A stretch of 64,000 nt of DNA from Desulfosporosinus sp. Sb-LF (GTDB lineage Bacteria > Bacillota > Desulfitobacteriia > Desulfitobacteriales > Desulfitobacteriaceae), in contig NZ_SPQR01000001.1 in the NCBI RefSeq assembly GCF_004766055.1, positions 186,001 to 250,000 on the forward strand. Direction: 5' to 3'. A program made the translations under genes and the position numbers. A model generated the notes under the pieces. The model was not told where the DNA came from. It was given only the letters and a program-made list of their open reading frames with translations, and made no database searches. Below, in pieces: positions 8,922 to 16,975 of the stretch (its first letter is position 1; the number at the start of each line of letters is the position of its first letter).

Positions 8922-9392
8922 ATGCGACGAAGCGTATTAGAATGGATGTGGAATACAGTTCAGCAGGGAGAACGCAGGATAATTAGGATTATGGTTCTGG
9001 CCTCAATTTTGCTTGTTTTAATGCAGTTGAGTGCAGTTAGGGATCCACTTCAATTCTATATGGCGGTGGCAGCAAAGGTCGAAGCCCCTCCTATGGATCT
9101 CCCTCCTCTTGCAAATCCGACGCAAGCAGCAGTTAAAACTTGGCAGATTACTTTAAAAGCGACACCGGCTGCACCTATCCGGGTGCTCCAAAATGGAAAG
9201 GTGACTGCCACCCTTGCCAAAGGGGAACAGCAAATGACGGTTTCATCAGGTCAAATTCAACTAGATGGGATAGGTGTGTCTCAATCTATTAAGGTTCAAG
9301 TTATTAAGAAAGATGCCCAATTGCTTGAGCCCCGTCAAAATCAGATTTTCGTGGTGCAAGGGAACATTCAGAACGTGGTGGTGAAACCATAG
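8922..9392 (+). CDS. Hypothetical membrane-anchored protein
   Basis: Read from the ATG at 8922 (AGGTG 7 bases upstream) it has 156 residues; a GTG at 8913 would add three. One hydrophobic segment (IMVLASILLVLMQLSAV) lies near residues 24-40, preceded by a positively charged stretch, so the N-terminus is inside and the rest probably outside the cell. The outer part is Pro/Ala-rich and then beta-strand-like, with an alternating pattern and a QNGKVTATLAKGEQ repeat-like stretch. No family was recognised. It follows the HI0933-type flavoprotein gene on the same strand. Confidence 0.6.
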   Translation: MRRSVLEWMWNTVQQGERRIIRIMVLASILLVLMQLSAVRDPLQFYMAVAAKVEAPPMDLPPLANPTQAAVKTWQITLKATPAAPIRVLQNGKVTATLAKGEQQMTVSSGQIQLDGIGVSQSIKVQVIKKDAQLLEPRQNQIFVVQGNIQNVVVKP

Positions 9393-9626
9393 TATTGCAA
9401 ATCACTTGAAGGAGTACTATAATTGTTAAAATATAGTCTTGGTTTTTTCTTAAACAATGGGAGATGAAGGAGGGGAGTACGGTAGGACGGAGTATGCTTT
9501 CGTGCTATATAAGGAACTTAAGAAATGATTCGCATTTATTTAAGTTGTAGTTAATGATAGTGGGATGGTTACCGAAAAAAGTATAGATACTGAAAGGTGT
9601 CTTTTTCTAGGGAAAGGAAGTACGCG

Positions 9627-10046
9627 ATGATGGCACAAAGCAAGAAAATTGCGCTTGCTGCATTAAAGATGGCCATGTCAGAGAGCCGAGAAGAAGAGGT
9701 TCATTTGAAGGAATCATTTCATCGACTTGGGGTTAAAACCGCAGCAGTCGATTACGGTGGAGAGTACGTTAGTTCCGTTCGCAAGATTGTAGAACGCGCT
9801 ATTGTAGCCGCTAAACGAGAAGGGGCTATTAAAGAAACACACGGGGATGAAGGGGCAGTTGCGGGTGCCACTCGCGAGGCCTTAAGTCAAATTATGAACA
9901 AGGCCATGGGTCTAAACATTGGGGGAAAGATTGGAATTGCTCGTCAAGATGACCATTTAAGTGTTGCGGTCTTTTTTGGAATTGGGCTTTTACATTTGGA
10001 CGAGGTGGCTGTGGGACTTGGACATCGCGTTGCTCCCAAAGAGTAA
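9627..10046 (+). CDS. hutP: HutP-family RNA-binding antiterminator
   Basis: A 139-residue protein resembling HutP, the histidine- and Mg-dependent protein that lets RNA polymerase read through the hut terminator in Bacillus. The long helix (SSVRKIVERAIVAAKREG) and the C-terminal strand GGKIGIARQDDHLSVAVFFG followed by GLGHRVAP match the HutP pattern. The ATG at 9627 has GGAAAGGA 8 bases upstream; a GTG at 9597 lacks one. No histidine-utilisation genes are in the window. Instead it lies 12 bp before aroH, which suggests that it may control the aromatic amino acid genes. The family call is fairly firm; the target is inference. Confidence 0.78.
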   Translation: MMAQSKKIALAALKMAMSESREEEVHLKESFHRLGVKTAAVDYGGEYVSSVRKIVERAIVAAKREGAIKETHGDEGAVAGATREALSQIMNKAMGLNIGGKIGIARQDDHLSVAVFFGIGLLHLDEVAVGLGHRVAPKE

Positions 10047-10058
10047 GGGGGTTAGCAC

Positions 10059-10427
10059 ATGGTACGAGGAATACGAGGCGCGACGACGGTAGATCGCAAT
10101 GATGCTAAGGAGATTCGGGAAGCGACCCAAGAACTTTTGAGATCGATCATGTCTGAAAATTTACTTTGCACGGATGACTTGGTTAGTGCTATTTTTACTG
10201 TAACCCCGGATTTAAATGCGGATTTTCCTGCTTCAAGTGCACGTGAAATAGGTTGGCAGTTGGTACCGCTCCTTTGTTCGACAGAAATCCCAGTGCCAGG
10301 TGCGCTTCCTCACTGCATTCGAGTGTTGTTGCACGTTAACACTGCGCGAAATCAAACGGAAATCAGGCACATGTTTTTACGCGATGCGGTAATATTACGT
10401 AAAGATCTTTTAGACGCTGATCCGTAA
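10059..10427 (+). CDS. aroH: Chorismate mutase, AroH type
   Basis: A 122-residue monofunctional chorismate mutase of the trimeric AroH fold, which turns chorismate into prephenate for phenylalanine and tyrosine. Family signatures are the N-terminal VRGIRGATTV with the substrate-binding arginine, FPASSAREIGW near residues 62-72, and the VPGALPHCIRVLLHVNT strand near 84-104. Full length compared with the about 120-127 residues of the family. GGGGG precedes the ATG. It is the first enzyme gene of a run of aromatic synthesis genes that continues with aroF, tyrA and aroA. Confidence 0.92.
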   Translation: MVRGIRGATTVDRNDAKEIREATQELLRSIMSENLLCTDDLVSAIFTVTPDLNADFPASSAREIGWQLVPLLCSTEIPVPGALPHCIRVLLHVNTARNQTEIRHMFLRDAVILRKDLLDADP

Positions 10428-10764
10428 GTTGATCTGTTTTAGGGGTTGTGATAACAGACCTTTCTGTGGTAAGATAGTCTAAATAAAAAAGAACTTTCGG
10501 TAAGTGAGCTGGCTTTGTATGGCAAAGTCAAATGTAGAATGGCGGACATGGGATTCTTGTGGGTGCTTCGCGTAGAAGAACTCGCGCGTATTTAAGTAGG
10601 ATAGTAGGATGGGAGCGATTTGGAGTCAAAGCACCCTCTATTCAGGGTGCTTTTTTGTTCTATTTTTGAACATGTCAATTGCAAAAATGTAGGAAAAGCA
10701 GGCACTAGAAGAAACGCTAAAAGATGGAGAGCACATGTAGGATGGTAGAAAGGGGTCGGGAAAA
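10428..10764 (+). promoter_or_regulatory. Leader region of aroF with possible transcription attenuator
   Basis: This 337-bp gap between aroH and aroF ends in a strong terminator (10628-10656). The 8-mer GGGTGCTT at 10561-10568 is fully complementary to AAGCACCC at 10629-10636, the left arm of that terminator, so an upstream pairing could prevent it. A small hairpin (TGGCTTTG with CAAAGTCA, about 10510-10530) lies further up, and four TAG triplets occur at 10573, 10597, 10602 and 10605, with GTAGGAT present twice. T-box signature sequences were not found. With a HutP-like RNA-binding protein encoded just upstream, regulated termination is plausible but unproven. Confidence 0.45.
10628..10656 (+). 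terminator. Rho-independent terminator in the aroF leader
   Basis: Perfect 10-bp stem (10628-10637 with 10644-10653), 6-base loop, T run to 10656. It lies about 110 bp before aroF rather than directly after aroH, which fits an attenuator as well as a simple end of the aroH unit. Confidence 0.85.
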
Positions 10765-11808
10765 ATGATTATTGTTTTGAAAAAGGGTGCTACAGTAGAA
10801 CAGATTGAAGAGGTCTCCACACGGTTAACGGAAGAGGGCTTAAAAGTTCATCTTTCACAAGGGGTAGAGAAAACGATCATGGGGGCCATTGGAGATCGCA
10901 TGCGAATTGAAGCCCTTGATTTAGAGGCTTTACCTTGGGTTGAAAAGGTCGTCCCTATTATGGCACCTTATAAACTAGTTAGTCGTGAATTTCATCCTGC
11001 GGATACTATTATCCGAATAGGCCGCCAAGAAATTGGCGGTGGTAAAATCCACGTAATGGCTGGACCGTGTGCTGTTGAGAGCAGAGCTCAGATACTGGAA
11101 ACTGCACATGCTGTGCAGGAAGCTGGTGCGACCTTCTTACGTGGAGGTGCCTTCAAGCCGCGTACTTCCCCTTATTCTTTCCAAGGACTAGAGGAAGAGG
11201 GATTGCGTTATTTAGCAGAAGCACGTGAGGAAACAGGACTTTTAGTCGTTACGGAAGTAATTGACGCGCAGGATGTTTCTTTGGTCGCTGATTATGCGGA
11301 TGTTCTCCAAATCGGTGCTCGGAACATGCAGAACTTTATCCTCCTTAAAGAAGTAGCTAAGTGTGGGAAGCCAGTACTACTTAAAAGAGGGCCGTCCGCG
11401 ACATTAGAAGAATGGATGATGGCAGCGGAGTACATCATGGATGGAGGGAATTATCAGGTTATGTTCTGTGAGCGGGGAATCCGAACGTTTGAAAATTATA
11501 CTCGAAATACGCTTGACTTAAGCATGGTCCCTGCTCTGCATGCTCTTTCTCACCTCCCGGTCATTGTTGACCCCAGTCATGGAACTGGGCGCTGGCAACT
11601 GGTTCAACCTATGGCGAAGGCAGCATTGGCTGCTGGAGCAGACGGCTTGATTGTTGAAGTTCACCCTCAGCCCGAGAAGGCCGTTTCAGACGGAAAACAG
11701 TCTTTAACACCTGAAAAATTCCAAGTTATGATGACTCAATTAGCGAGACTTTCTCATGCACTTGATCGTCAATTGGGGGACGTTTTTCATGTTGACAGAC
11801 GGATATAG
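10765..11808 (+). CDS. aroF: 3-deoxy-7-phosphoheptulonate synthase (DAHP synthase), AroF/type I-beta
   Basis: A 347-residue enzyme catalysing the first step of the shikimate pathway, phosphoenolpyruvate plus erythrose 4-phosphate. Residues 1-70 form a ferredoxin-like regulatory domain as in the Thermotoga enzyme, expected to bind Tyr or Phe for feedback inhibition. The catalytic barrel starts near residue 90 with the AGPCAVES motif and includes FLRGGAFKPRTSPY, QIGARNMQNF and the PSHGTG motif. The ATG at 10765 has AAAGGGG upstream. tyrA overlaps its 3' end by 20 bp, so they are translationally coupled. Confidence 0.93.
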   Translation: MIIVLKKGATVEQIEEVSTRLTEEGLKVHLSQGVEKTIMGAIGDRMRIEALDLEALPWVEKVVPIMAPYKLVSREFHPADTIIRIGRQEIGGGKIHVMAGPCAVESRAQILETAHAVQEAGATFLRGGAFKPRTSPYSFQGLEEEGLRYLAEAREETGLLVVTEVIDAQDVSLVADYADVLQIGARNMQNFILLKEVAKCGKPVLLKRGPSATLEEWMMAAEYIMDGGNYQVMFCERGIRTFENYTRNTLDLSMVPALHALSHLPVIVDPSHGTGRWQLVQPMAKAALAAGADGLIVEVHPQPEKAVSDGKQSLTPEKFQVMMTQLARLSHALDRQLGDVFHVDRRI

Positions 11809-12709
11809 TCCCTCAGGGACCAAGGGGAATTTGACACCAGGATGGTCAGGCCTTCGTACTCCGAAGGCTTGCATCATTGGTTTGGGATTAATTGGTGGAT
11901 CGTGGGCAGGTGCCCTGCACCATGCTGGATGGGAAGTCCTTGCGGTTGATCCGGAGAAAGCTAGTATCGACGAAGCTTTGAGTCGAGGGTGGCTTGAGGA
12001 AGGCTGGACGTCCATGCCTCATTTTCTAGAGGTTGATTTGGTCGTTTTAGCTCTTCCTCTTCAGCAATTGACATACGGGTTAGAGAATCTAGTGGGTAGG
12101 GTTCCTAAGGGGACGATCGTGACCGATGTAGGAAGCTTAAAGAAAGAAATTTGTGAAAAGTCGTTTGAAATCGATCATAGGGGTTCTAGCGACTTCTTTT
12201 TTGTGGGTGGTCACCCAATGACAGGCTCTGAATTGTCTGGGTTTAGAGTAGCAGATCCCAATCTGTTTCGAGGGTATCCCTATGTATTAACCCCTGCGGC
12301 AGGTTGCCCCCAAGATGTTGTACAAGCTTTAGTGAAGGTTGTACAACATCTTGGCGCTATAGTCGTGTTCCGTGAACCTGTGGATCATGATCTTGAAGTG
12401 GCAATGGTCAGTCATATTCCCCATTTTTTGGCGGTTTCCTTGACGTTAGCTGCGCAGGATGCCTCAAAAGAGGGGGAACCGGTTTTGGAATTAGCCGGAC
12501 GTAGTTTTCGAGATTTAACGCGTATAGCTGATAGTTCTCCTGAAATGTGGAAGGAAATTATGGTGAGAAATGCTGATGCAATTCTCGGTGGGCTTACTCT
12601 CTGGGAACATAAAATTAGGGAAATGCGAGAGTTCCTTCAGCAAGGAGATGGGGAGTCTGTTGCCGAAGCTTTTAGAAAGGCCCATTTAGTTCGAGAATGC
12701 ATCAAGTAA
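11789..12709 (+). CDS. tyrA: Prephenate dehydrogenase
   Basis: A 306-residue NAD-dependent enzyme converting prephenate to 4-hydroxyphenylpyruvate for tyrosine. The Rossmann motif IIGLGLIGGSWAG lies at residues 29-41, and the family motif GGHPMTGSE near residue 140 is present, as is the helical dimerisation domain. The ATG at 11789 has GGGGGA 8 bases upstream; an in-frame start at 11756 lacks a site and would only lengthen the overlap. There is a 27-residue non-conserved leader before the Rossmann fold, longer than usual. No C-terminal ACT domain is seen. Overlaps aroF by 20 bp and is followed by aroA after 34 bp. Confidence 0.9.
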   Translation: MLTDGYSPSGTKGNLTPGWSGLRTPKACIIGLGLIGGSWAGALHHAGWEVLAVDPEKASIDEALSRGWLEEGWTSMPHFLEVDLVVLALPLQQLTYGLENLVGRVPKGTIVTDVGSLKKEICEKSFEIDHRGSSDFFFVGGHPMTGSELSGFRVADPNLFRGYPYVLTPAAGCPQDVVQALVKVVQHLGAIVVFREPVDHDLEVAMVSHIPHFLAVSLTLAAQDASKEGEPVLELAGRSFRDLTRIADSSPEMWKEIMVRNADAILGGLTLWEHKIREMREFLQQGDGESVAEAFRKAHLVRECIK

Positions 12710-12743
12710 TCCGACAAATCATGGACTTAGGGGGTTAGTACCT

Positions 12744-14030
12744 ATGCGAGGTGTGTTTATAATGCCGGTCACTAGCGTTGCAGGAGAAATCCGAGTCCCA
12801 GGTGATAAATCTATTTCTCATCGGGCAGCGCTTTTGGGCGGGATGGCTCATGGAGAAACCTATATTTCGAATTTCTTACTAGGTCAGGACTGTTTGAGTA
12901 CGCTTCGGTGTTTAAAACAACTTGGAGTGTCTTGGGAGAGGCAGGGGTCTGAGGTTCGAATTTGTGGCCAGGGTATGGAAGCTTGGCGGGAGCCTTCTGA
13001 CGTACTGGATGCGGGGAATTCAGGGACGACTTTACGACTGATGCTTGGTGTGTTGGCAGGAAGTCCGTTTTCCGTCACTCTAACTGGAGATGCATCTCTA
13101 CGTTCACGACCGATGCGGCGTGTCACTGACCCTCTCAAGCAGATGGGTGCCCAGATCATGGGTCGCCAAGGGGGTAATTTGGTGCCTTTGACGATGAACG
13201 GTGGTCAGTTGCAAGGGCATACTATTCGAACTCTAGTGCCTTCGGCCCAGGTGAAATCGGCCATCATCTTAGCAGGTCTGAGAGCGAAGGGAGAAACAAG
13301 AGTTGAAGAACCCGCTCGTTCGAGAGATCATACCGAACGGATGCTCAGGGGATTTGGAGTCGATGTCCATAGTGAAGGGACAGAGATCTGGGTTCAAGGG
13401 GGCGGGCACTTAACTGGTCAAGACGTTTCAGTGCCTGGAGATATTTCATCGGCTGCTTTTTTTCTCGTCTTAGGAAGTCTAGCAGGAAGTGGAGAAATGA
13501 TTCTGCCAGATGTCGGTGTGAACCCGACCCGTACCGGGATTTTAGACGCGTTGCGAGCTATGGGAGCAGATATTGAGGTGACGGATGTTTCGGAAGTATG
13601 TGGTGAGCCTAGGGCAACTTTACGAGTTCGACCTGCACGTCTCAAAGGAACTGAAATTGGTGGGGATTTAATTCCACGATTGATTGATGAAATCCCAATT
13701 TTGGCGTTGGCGGCAAGCTTAGCCGAAGGAGAAACCGTTATACGGGGTGCAGCAGAACTACGAGTTAAAGAGACCGATCGCATCCGTACAGTCGCCAACG
13801 GATTGAATACTTTGGGGGCAAAAGTTGAGGAACTTCCCGATGGGTTGCGCATTCAAGGTCATTCTTCCTTACGTGGCGGACTCGTGAGTAGCCATGGGGA
13901 TCATCGGTTGGCGATGGCGTGGGCGATCGCTGGACTGGTATCGAAGGAAGGAGTTAGTGTGGAAAATATGGATGCTGCAGATGTTTCCTATCCAGATTTC
14001 TTACACGTGATTAAGCAGGTTATTCAATGA
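12744..14030 (+). CDS. aroA: 3-phosphoshikimate 1-carboxyvinyltransferase (EPSP synthase)
   Basis: A 428-residue EPSP synthase, which joins shikimate 3-phosphate and phosphoenolpyruvate. Signatures: GDKSISHRAALL near residue 19-30, LDAGNSGTTLRLM near 88-100, SRPMRRVTDPL near 117-127, and KETDRIRT near residue 341. Full length. The ATG at 12744 has AGGGGG 8 bases upstream; a second ATG six codons later is possible but has no site. The stop overlaps the azlC start as ATGA, so the export genes are coupled to the aromatic operon. Confidence 0.95.
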   Translation: MRGVFIMPVTSVAGEIRVPGDKSISHRAALLGGMAHGETYISNFLLGQDCLSTLRCLKQLGVSWERQGSEVRICGQGMEAWREPSDVLDAGNSGTTLRLMLGVLAGSPFSVTLTGDASLRSRPMRRVTDPLKQMGAQIMGRQGGNLVPLTMNGGQLQGHTIRTLVPSAQVKSAIILAGLRAKGETRVEEPARSRDHTERMLRGFGVDVHSEGTEIWVQGGGHLTGQDVSVPGDISSAAFFLVLGSLAGSGEMILPDVGVNPTRTGILDALRAMGADIEVTDVSEVCGEPRATLRVRPARLKGTEIGGDLIPRLIDEIPILALAASLAEGETVIRGAAELRVKETDRIRTVANGLNTLGAKVEELPDGLRIQGHSSLRGGLVSSHGDHRLAMAWAIAGLVSKEGVSVENMDAADVSYPDFLHVIKQVIQ

Positions 14031-14758
14031 AAAGCGAAACATCAGTTGAAGTTAATAAGGGATTTACGTATGGATTGCGTCAATCCCTGACGATCGTGAT
14101 CGGGTATGCTCCAGTAGCGGTGACCTTTGGAATCTTAGCGTCGCAGTACGGTCTGGCAGTTTGGGAAGCCGGACTGATGTCTATCTTTGTTTATGCAGGT
14201 GCCTCGCAGTTTATTGCGATCGAAATGATCCATCAGGGGGCTACTGTTTGGATGATCGGCTTGACTACATTGATTATTAATATTCGTCATTTGCTGATGA
14301 GTTTGTCGGCCGTTCCCTTTTTCCCGGAAAGAACTCTCCCCTGGTCTTTGGGGCTAGCTCAAGGGCTAACAGATGAAACATTTGTGCTTAATACGAAGAT
14401 TCTAAAAGATGTTCATGAAGAGGAAACCCGCCGCCGAGTCATGCTTGGGATTAACCTAGGATCTTTTTCTTCTTGGGTTATTTTTACCATCCTTGGTGGT
14501 GTCATTGGAAAATGGTTGCCTATCCAGTTTTCGGGTTTTCAATTCGCCCTCTTAGCCTTATTTATTATTTTGACGACAACGTCGCTCTCAAAGAAAAATT
14601 ATATGACATACCTCTTGGCCGCGATCCTGGCTATCGTTTTTAAATTGCTTATTCCAGGGAAAATCTATCTTATTTTAAGTGTGGCCTTCGCCGCTGGAAT
14701 TGGGGCATGGTGGCGCAAAAGAGAGAAGGAGGAAAGTCGGTGTCACTCCAATTTCTAG
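14027..14758 (+). CDS. azlC: AzlC-family branched-chain amino acid exporter subunit
   Basis: A 243-residue membrane protein of the AzlC/BrnF (LIV-E) family, the large subunit of a two-part exporter for branched-chain amino acids and some analogues. Signatures are the N-terminal GYAPVAVTFGILA and YAGASQFIAIEMI, followed by NIRHLLMSLS. About six to seven membrane segments. It starts within the aroA stop (ATGA overlap) and itself overlaps azlD by 19 bp, so all three are coupled. Its position in an aromatic operon raises the question whether it exports an aromatic compound; the family knowledge is for branched-chain amino acids. Confidence 0.9.
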   Translation: MKSETSVEVNKGFTYGLRQSLTIVIGYAPVAVTFGILASQYGLAVWEAGLMSIFVYAGASQFIAIEMIHQGATVWMIGLTTLIINIRHLLMSLSAVPFFPERTLPWSLGLAQGLTDETFVLNTKILKDVHEEETRRRVMLGINLGSFSSWVIFTILGGVIGKWLPIQFSGFQFALLALFIILTTTSLSKKNYMTYLLAAILAIVFKLLIPGKIYLILSVAFAAGIGAWWRKREKEESRCHSNF

Positions 14759-15060
14759 AGACGGTATTATTAATGACTTTAGTCACATATGGCTCGAGAG
14801 TTCTTCCTTTCCTTCTGTTCAAAGGAAAGGATGTGCAAGGTTTTGCACGGGACTTCATAGAACTCGTCCCGATTGCTTTACTAGCTGCCTTAGTCGTACC
14901 GGAGTTAGTGACACCGGGAGGGACAATTGCCCTAACGCATAACCCCTTTTTATGGACTGGGGTCTTAACCTTTCTTTTTGCTAGATTTGTACCCAATCTT
15001 TTTCTGGGAATTATCTTCGGAATGACCACGTTCTGGGGATTAGATAAGTTACTGCAGTGA
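14740..15060 (+). CDS. azlD: AzlD-family exporter subunit
   Basis: A 106-residue protein with four membrane segments, the small partner of AzlC in the LIV-E exporter. The motif YGSRVLPFLLF near the N-terminus and the central VPIALLAALVVPEL segment are typical. The GTG at 14740 has AAGGAGG 7 bases upstream and gives the usual family length; an ATG at 14707 would add residues with no similarity. It overlaps azlC by 19 bp. A large terminator-like hairpin follows. Confidence 0.9.
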   Translation: MSLQFLETVLLMTLVTYGSRVLPFLLFKGKDVQGFARDFIELVPIALLAALVVPELVTPGGTIALTHNPFLWTGVLTFLFARFVPNLFLGIIFGMTTFWGLDKLLQ

Positions 15061-15117
15061 ATCTTGAATAAAAGGCTAACTGCTAGAGCCAGAGATTCAT
15101 ATCGTTCTTGAAATAGG

Positions 15118-15182
15118 CCACTTTTTTCTGACTACTGTTTAACATGAGATTTGACAGTAGGCAGAAAAAGGTGGTGTTTTAT
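15118..15182 (+). terminator. Large imperfect hairpin terminator after azlD
   Basis: Arms at 15118-15138 and 15154-15174 match at 19 of 21 positions around a 15-base loop and are followed by a T-rich tail. It closes the aro-azl unit. The arms carry A/T tracts on both sides, so it may work in either direction. Confidence 0.75.
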
Positions 15183-15345
15183 TTCTTGATGGATTATTGT
15201 ATTATGTAGCTAAGTTCGAAGACTAGGTCTCGCTTTTTTTGCGTGAGACTAAGGCCTACTCGATGCGTAGATTGCTAAAAGAACACTTTGCCAGCGAAAT
15301 GTCCGTTTTAAGGGAACAAGTTTTGAGTTGATTAGGAGGGGTTTT

Positions 15346-15619
15346 GTGCCGAAAGAATTAACTCACTGGCATATTGCTCGCCAAGCTTTGCAAAAGGGAG
15401 TCCCGCGACAGGATGACGCTCAAGGAACTTTGTGATTTGGGTGTTCAGAAGGTTTGCACCTTGATTAATCAACTGGGGTCTCAATCCATGGAGAGGTGGC
15501 CGTCACAACTGCGAGAGCTTCCGCCACTGTCACTTGATAGTGGGTTACCTTATGTTCCAGTCTCTCAAATGCATTATTACCGCACGGAGCCCATTGAACA
15601 ACATTTGCGGGTGAAATAA
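15346..15619 (+). pseudogene. Probable remnant of a zinc-dependent phospholipase C-like gene
   Basis: The GTG at 15346 has an ideal AGGAGGGG site and begins a protein-like stretch (PKELTHWHIARQAL) that resembles the start of zinc-dependent phospholipase C-family proteins, but the frame stops after 29 codons at 15433-15435. A second, overlapping frame from 15374 or 15413 runs to 15619 and encodes up to 81 residues without recognisable similarity. The likeliest reading is a gene cut down by deletion and frameshift; a genuine short gene in the second frame is the alternative. A good terminator directly follows, which suggests that the 3' end of the original unit is kept. Confidence 0.4.
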
Positions 15620-15621
15620 AG

Positions 15622-15648
15622 AAAACTCCGAGAAAATCTCGGAGTTTT
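15622..15648 (+). terminator. Rho-independent terminator
   Basis: Perfect 12-bp stem (15622-15633 with 15637-15648) around a 3-base loop, flanked by A and T tracts, so it can serve both the fragment upstream and the minus-strand gene downstream. Confidence 0.85.
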
Positions 15649-15698
15649 GATTATTAGTAGTAAGTAAAGCTACCGTTGATTGAAGTATAGTGATATTG

Positions 15699-15893
15699 TT
15701 ATCTTGGAAAGCTATTCGGCGTGGAATCGTCGTTCATCATGTCCATGTCTTCGTCGTCACTGGAACAGCCGCACCCGCGTGACATAAAACAATAACCATT
15801 TTCCTCGTATTTTTTACCGAGATAAAAGGCACCGACAAGACTAAGTGCATAAAGAAATCCATGGGCATGGTGGTTTCTCCGATGATAAAACAT
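15699..15893 (-). CDS. Hypothetical small membrane protein
   Basis: A 64-residue protein read from the ATG at 15893, which has AAGGGGGA at the right distance; a further ATG at 15911 overlaps that site and is less likely. It has a His/Arg-rich start (YHRRNHHAHG), one membrane segment (FLYALSLVGAFYLG), a Cys-containing turn (CFMSRGCGCSSDD) and an acidic Met/Asp-rich tail. No family recognised. It is transcribed towards the 15622-15648 hairpin. Confidence 0.6.
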   Translation of the reverse strand: MFYHRRNHHAHGFLYALSLVGAFYLGKKYEENGYCFMSRGCGCSSDDEDMDMMNDDSTPNSFPR

Positions 15894-15975
15894 TTTAATT
15901 CCCCCTTTCATTTTAGAATGGCTTTTTTAGGTAGAATTCATCCGGGAAATTTAAGGAAAAAATGGGGGTTATTTT

Positions 15976-16650
15976 GTGCTTTATGATGTTTTGCTTTGGG
16001 ATTTAGATGGAACATTGACAGACCCGAAAGTAGGGATTACACGTTCTGTTCAATACGCATTGAAGAAGTTGGATTTTCCTATTCCAGAGGCTGATGATTT
16101 AGAATGGATTATTGGACCGCCCTTAAAGGAAAGCTTTAAGATACTTCTTAAAACAATGGATGAATCTCTTCTAAACCAAGCTATCGAGCTTTATAGGGAA
16201 CGTTTCTCAGAGATAGGTCTCTATGAAAATAATGTTTATCCTGGAATTCCAGATTTGCTGGTTCGGTTAAAAGATAAGGGCTGTATGCATCTGTTGGCAA
16301 CGTCAAAACCAAAGGTCTTTGCAGAAATAATTCTTAAACATTTCTCACTCGATTCTTGCTTTAGTGTCATCATGGGAAGCGAGTTGAATGGTCAATTTGT
16401 AGAGAAGGATGTTTTGATCGCCGAAGTGCTGAAAAAGGTGCCCGTCGGTTCAATGTCGAAAGTGGTCATGATTGGGGATCGGCGTTTTGATGTTTTTGGA
16501 GCTAGAGCCAACCATATCGATATTATTTCTGTTGGTTATGGGTATGGAACCGTTAAAGAATTGCAAGATGCAGCGCCTGATTTTATCGTGCCGAATGTTA
16601 GCGACTTAGAAAGGTTATTATTTTCTGGAGCAGAATCACTCACAGTTTAA
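15976..16650 (+). CDS. HAD-superfamily phosphatase, phosphoglycolate phosphatase-like
   Basis: A 224-residue hydrolase with the haloacid dehalogenase motifs: the nucleophile motif DLDGT at residues 9-13, LATSKP (motif II) near 110, the lysine near 139, and MIGDRRFDVFGA (motif III) near 160. The cap domain type and the GPPLKESF segment place it near Gph/PgmB-like and 5'-nucleotidase-like members. The GTG at 15976 follows GGGGGTT. It would remove phosphate from a small metabolite such as 2-phosphoglycolate or a nucleotide; the substrate cannot be read from the sequence. Confidence 0.82.
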   Translation: MLYDVLLWDLDGTLTDPKVGITRSVQYALKKLDFPIPEADDLEWIIGPPLKESFKILLKTMDESLLNQAIELYRERFSEIGLYENNVYPGIPDLLVRLKDKGCMHLLATSKPKVFAEIILKHFSLDSCFSVIMGSELNGQFVEKDVLIAEVLKKVPVGSMSKVVMIGDRRFDVFGARANHIDIISVGYGYGTVKELQDAAPDFIVPNVSDLERLLFSGAESLTV

Positions 16651-16651
16651 A

Positions 16652-16891
16652 CTATTGTTGAACAGGGTAACGTACAGCAGCATCTAAATAGACATAATTC
16701 TCGTCTTTTTCTTGACGAACCATCCCCACGATACCTCCATCTTTGGTTTCCTCCAGAAACTGATGGACAGCAAACTGATAAGCACGTTCGTCCCACGGGT
16801 CCAGGAAATGGGCAACCGTATTGAAATAGGTCTCTAAGGGAATTTTATAATGTCGATGATAAACTTGTAGTGTTGTATCTGTTAGATGCAT
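16652..16891 (-). CDS. Hypothetical small protein
   Basis: A 79-residue, soluble, acidic protein, convergent with the HAD phosphatase gene and ending 2 bases after it. The ATG at 16891 has AAGGAGGG 8 bases upstream, which argues that it is a real gene. Aromatic residues are frequent (YHRHYKIPLETYFNTVAHFLDPWDERAYQF). No family was recognised and no motif suggests a role. Confidence 0.65.
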   Translation of the reverse strand: MHLTDTTLQVYHRHYKIPLETYFNTVAHFLDPWDERAYQFAVHQFLEETKDGGIVGMVRQEKDENYVYLDAAVRYPVQQ

Positions 16892-16975
16892 ACGAATTCC
16901 CTCCTTTTAATCGTTAGTCTCGGAAAATACTTGAAGAAATATGTGTTCTTAGTAAGGAAAAGAGGGAGCGTGAGT

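Noticed and set aside
10428-10764. T-box leader before aroF
   Set aside because: The conserved T-box antiterminator sequence and a specifier-loop stem could not be found, although a terminator is present.
13418-13852. Minus-strand open frame of 144 codons opposite aroA
   Set aside because: It lies wholly inside aroA, has no start signal and its composition (many Arg, Ser, Pro) is that of an antisense shadow.
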